31,002 nucleotides of DNA from DUQU01 sp964481475 (GTDB lineage: Bacteria > Bacillota_I > Bacilli_A > Acholeplasmatales > UBA5453), in the NCBI GenBank assembly GCA_964481475.1, contig CAYZTG010000010.1, forward strand, positions 1-31,002, written 5' to 3'. The notes under the pieces were generated by a model. That model worked only from the letters and a program-made list of their open reading frames with translations. It was not told the DNA's origin and did not search any database. The translations under genes and the position numbers were made by a program. Below, piece by piece: positions 30,151 to 31,002 of this stretch (positions within the stretch are counted from its first letter, which is position 1; each line of letters opens with the position of its first letter).

Positions 30151-31002
30151 ATGAATGAATTTGTAAGATATTATATGGATTTCTTAATTACTTTATGGAA
30201 TAACATTGTAAAGTTTTTTAGAGGTCTTTTTTCTTTAATAGCTGACATCTTCGTTGGTGATTTCAAAGGTTATTTTAACTCACTAAATGAGTTTAGTAAT
30301 TACTTCACTATTTTAGATTGGGTAATGGCAATTTTAGTCATTATTATTAATACAACTTTTGTGATTTTTGTATGCATTAGACTATTTCAACTTATTAGAA
30401 AGTACCTTAAGTTTCAAAGAACAGAGGTTTCTAAGGATAAGTTATTGGACGAAATTACGTTGCTTTCACAAAAGTTAGTAGATGTCACGAATGAAAAGAA
30501 CCAAATTTTATCTCTAAAGATGGAAAACTTAGGTTTATATACTAAGAAGAAGGAAGAAAAAGCTCCCAAAACATCACAATCAAGAGATAAAGCATTATCA
30601 AGATTTTCTAAATTAATTGACGTTGATAATGTTTATGAGGAAATGCCCTATAATGTCGTTATGGGTGAGACAGATTTAATTAGTTTAAAAGACCTGGTAA
30701 CAAGATTTATTAATTTTAGTGCTTCTCAATTAGGACTTTTTTATGAACCTGAGACGATTAGAGTTTTCTTTGCTGGTTTATCAGCAACTAACTTATTAAT
30801 ATTAGAAGGTATTTCAGGGACAGGTAAAACAAGTCTTCCTTATGCAATGGGACAATTTTTCAAAAATCCTGCTGACATTATTTCAGTTCAACCGTCTTGG
30901 CGTGATCGCTCAGAGATGTTAGGTTACTTAAATGAATTTACAAAGAAGTTTAATGAGTCTGATTTCTTAAAGGTTGTTTACGAAGCAACTTATAGAGATG
31001 AT
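30151..31002 (+). CDS. membrane-anchored AAA+ ATPase (McrB/MoxR-like), N-terminal part
   Basis: The reading frame is open from ATG 30151 to the window end (284 codons), so the C-terminal part is missing. Residues 1-50 are amphipathic, a transmembrane helix lies at about 56-82, a coiled-coil-like stretch at ~90-125, then a Lys-rich linker. The AAA+ domain starts about 175, with Walker A LEGISGTGKTSLPYA (219-233) and SVQPSWRDRSEMLGYLNEF (245-263), typical of the McrB/dynein-related AAA_5 type. Walker B lies outside the window. GAGGG is placed before the ATG, 27 bases after the sipW stop, so it is probably co-transcribed. It may remodel or control export or assembly of the fibre system, but this is only an inference from position. 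Confidence 0.8.
   Translation, partial: MNEFVRYYMDFLITLWNNIVKFFRGLFSLIADIFVGDFKGYFNSLNEFSNYFTILDWVMAILVIIINTTFVIFVCIRLFQLIRKYLKFQRTEVSKDKLLDEITLLSQKLVDVTNEKNQILSLKMENLGLYTKKKEEKAPKTSQSRDKALSRFSKLIDVDNVYEEMPYNVVMGETDLISLKDLVTRFINFSASQLGLFYEPETIRVFFAGLSATNLLILEGISGTGKTSLPYAMGQFFKNPADIISVQPSWRDRSEMLGYLNEFTKKFNESDFLKVVYEATYRDD

Noticed and set aside
1..31002. Mycoplasma-type genetic code (TGA as Trp)
   Set aside because: TGA is used as the stop of dxs, the DEAD-box helicase, the EAL protein and a zinc-ribbon gene; Trp is encoded by TGG.

Overview
The window is very AT-rich, uses the standard genetic code (TGA is the stop of several genes, often as an ATGA overlap with the next start) and carries Firmicutes-style gene order and ribosome-binding sites. 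The protein set (TasA/SipW-type surface proteins, an ER-type signal peptidase, DegV, TlyA, a nusB-xseAB-dxs-tlyA-recN cluster, the methylerythritol phosphate enzymes Dxs and IspH) points to a low-GC Bacillota, plausibly one of the AT-rich lineages of class Bacilli near the Mollicutes. This placement is an inference from content, not from a phylogeny.

Layout: (1) 1-760, minus strand: the start of an unidentified gene and a complete tmRNA gene. (2) 1004-4949, plus strand: a potABCD polyamine ABC transporter operon with promoter and terminator. (3) 4993-11038, plus: the tightly overlapping nusB-xseA-xseB-dxs-tlyA-recN cluster. (4) 11055-12414: a 62-residue membrane protein (minus) and dinB (plus). 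(5) 12533-15004, minus: three paralogous zinc-ribbon membrane proteins, a DUF2085-type membrane protein and ispH. (6) 15154-18165, plus: a DEAD-box helicase, endonuclease IV and a DegV protein. (7) 18213-20892, minus: glycogen genes glgA and glgC. (8) 21110-31002, plus: a cyclic-di-GMP and surface-fibre locus running off the end of the window.

Region 8 is the most interesting part. A soluble diguanylate cyclase with intact GGDEF, a membrane sensor protein with a dead GGDEF and an intact EAL phosphodiesterase domain, and a membrane protein in which both GGDEF and EAL are degenerate are followed by a good promoter and two tandem class-I c-di-GMP riboswitches (GEMM-I), each ending in an intrinsic terminator. 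Downstream lie two paralogous secreted proteins with SipW-type (YAWF/YAW) signal peptides and, between them, a signal-anchored protein. A third, nearly identical riboswitch-terminator follows these, then a SipW-like signal peptidase with Ser/His catalytic residues, then a membrane-anchored McrB/MoxR-like AAA+ ATPase. In each riboswitch the terminator arm starts inside the aptamer, so ligand binding should favour read-through. The locus therefore looks like a self-contained circuit in which c-di-GMP made and degraded by the upstream proteins switches on a surface fibre or matrix system. No tRNA, rRNA, CRISPR array or insertion sequence was recognised.
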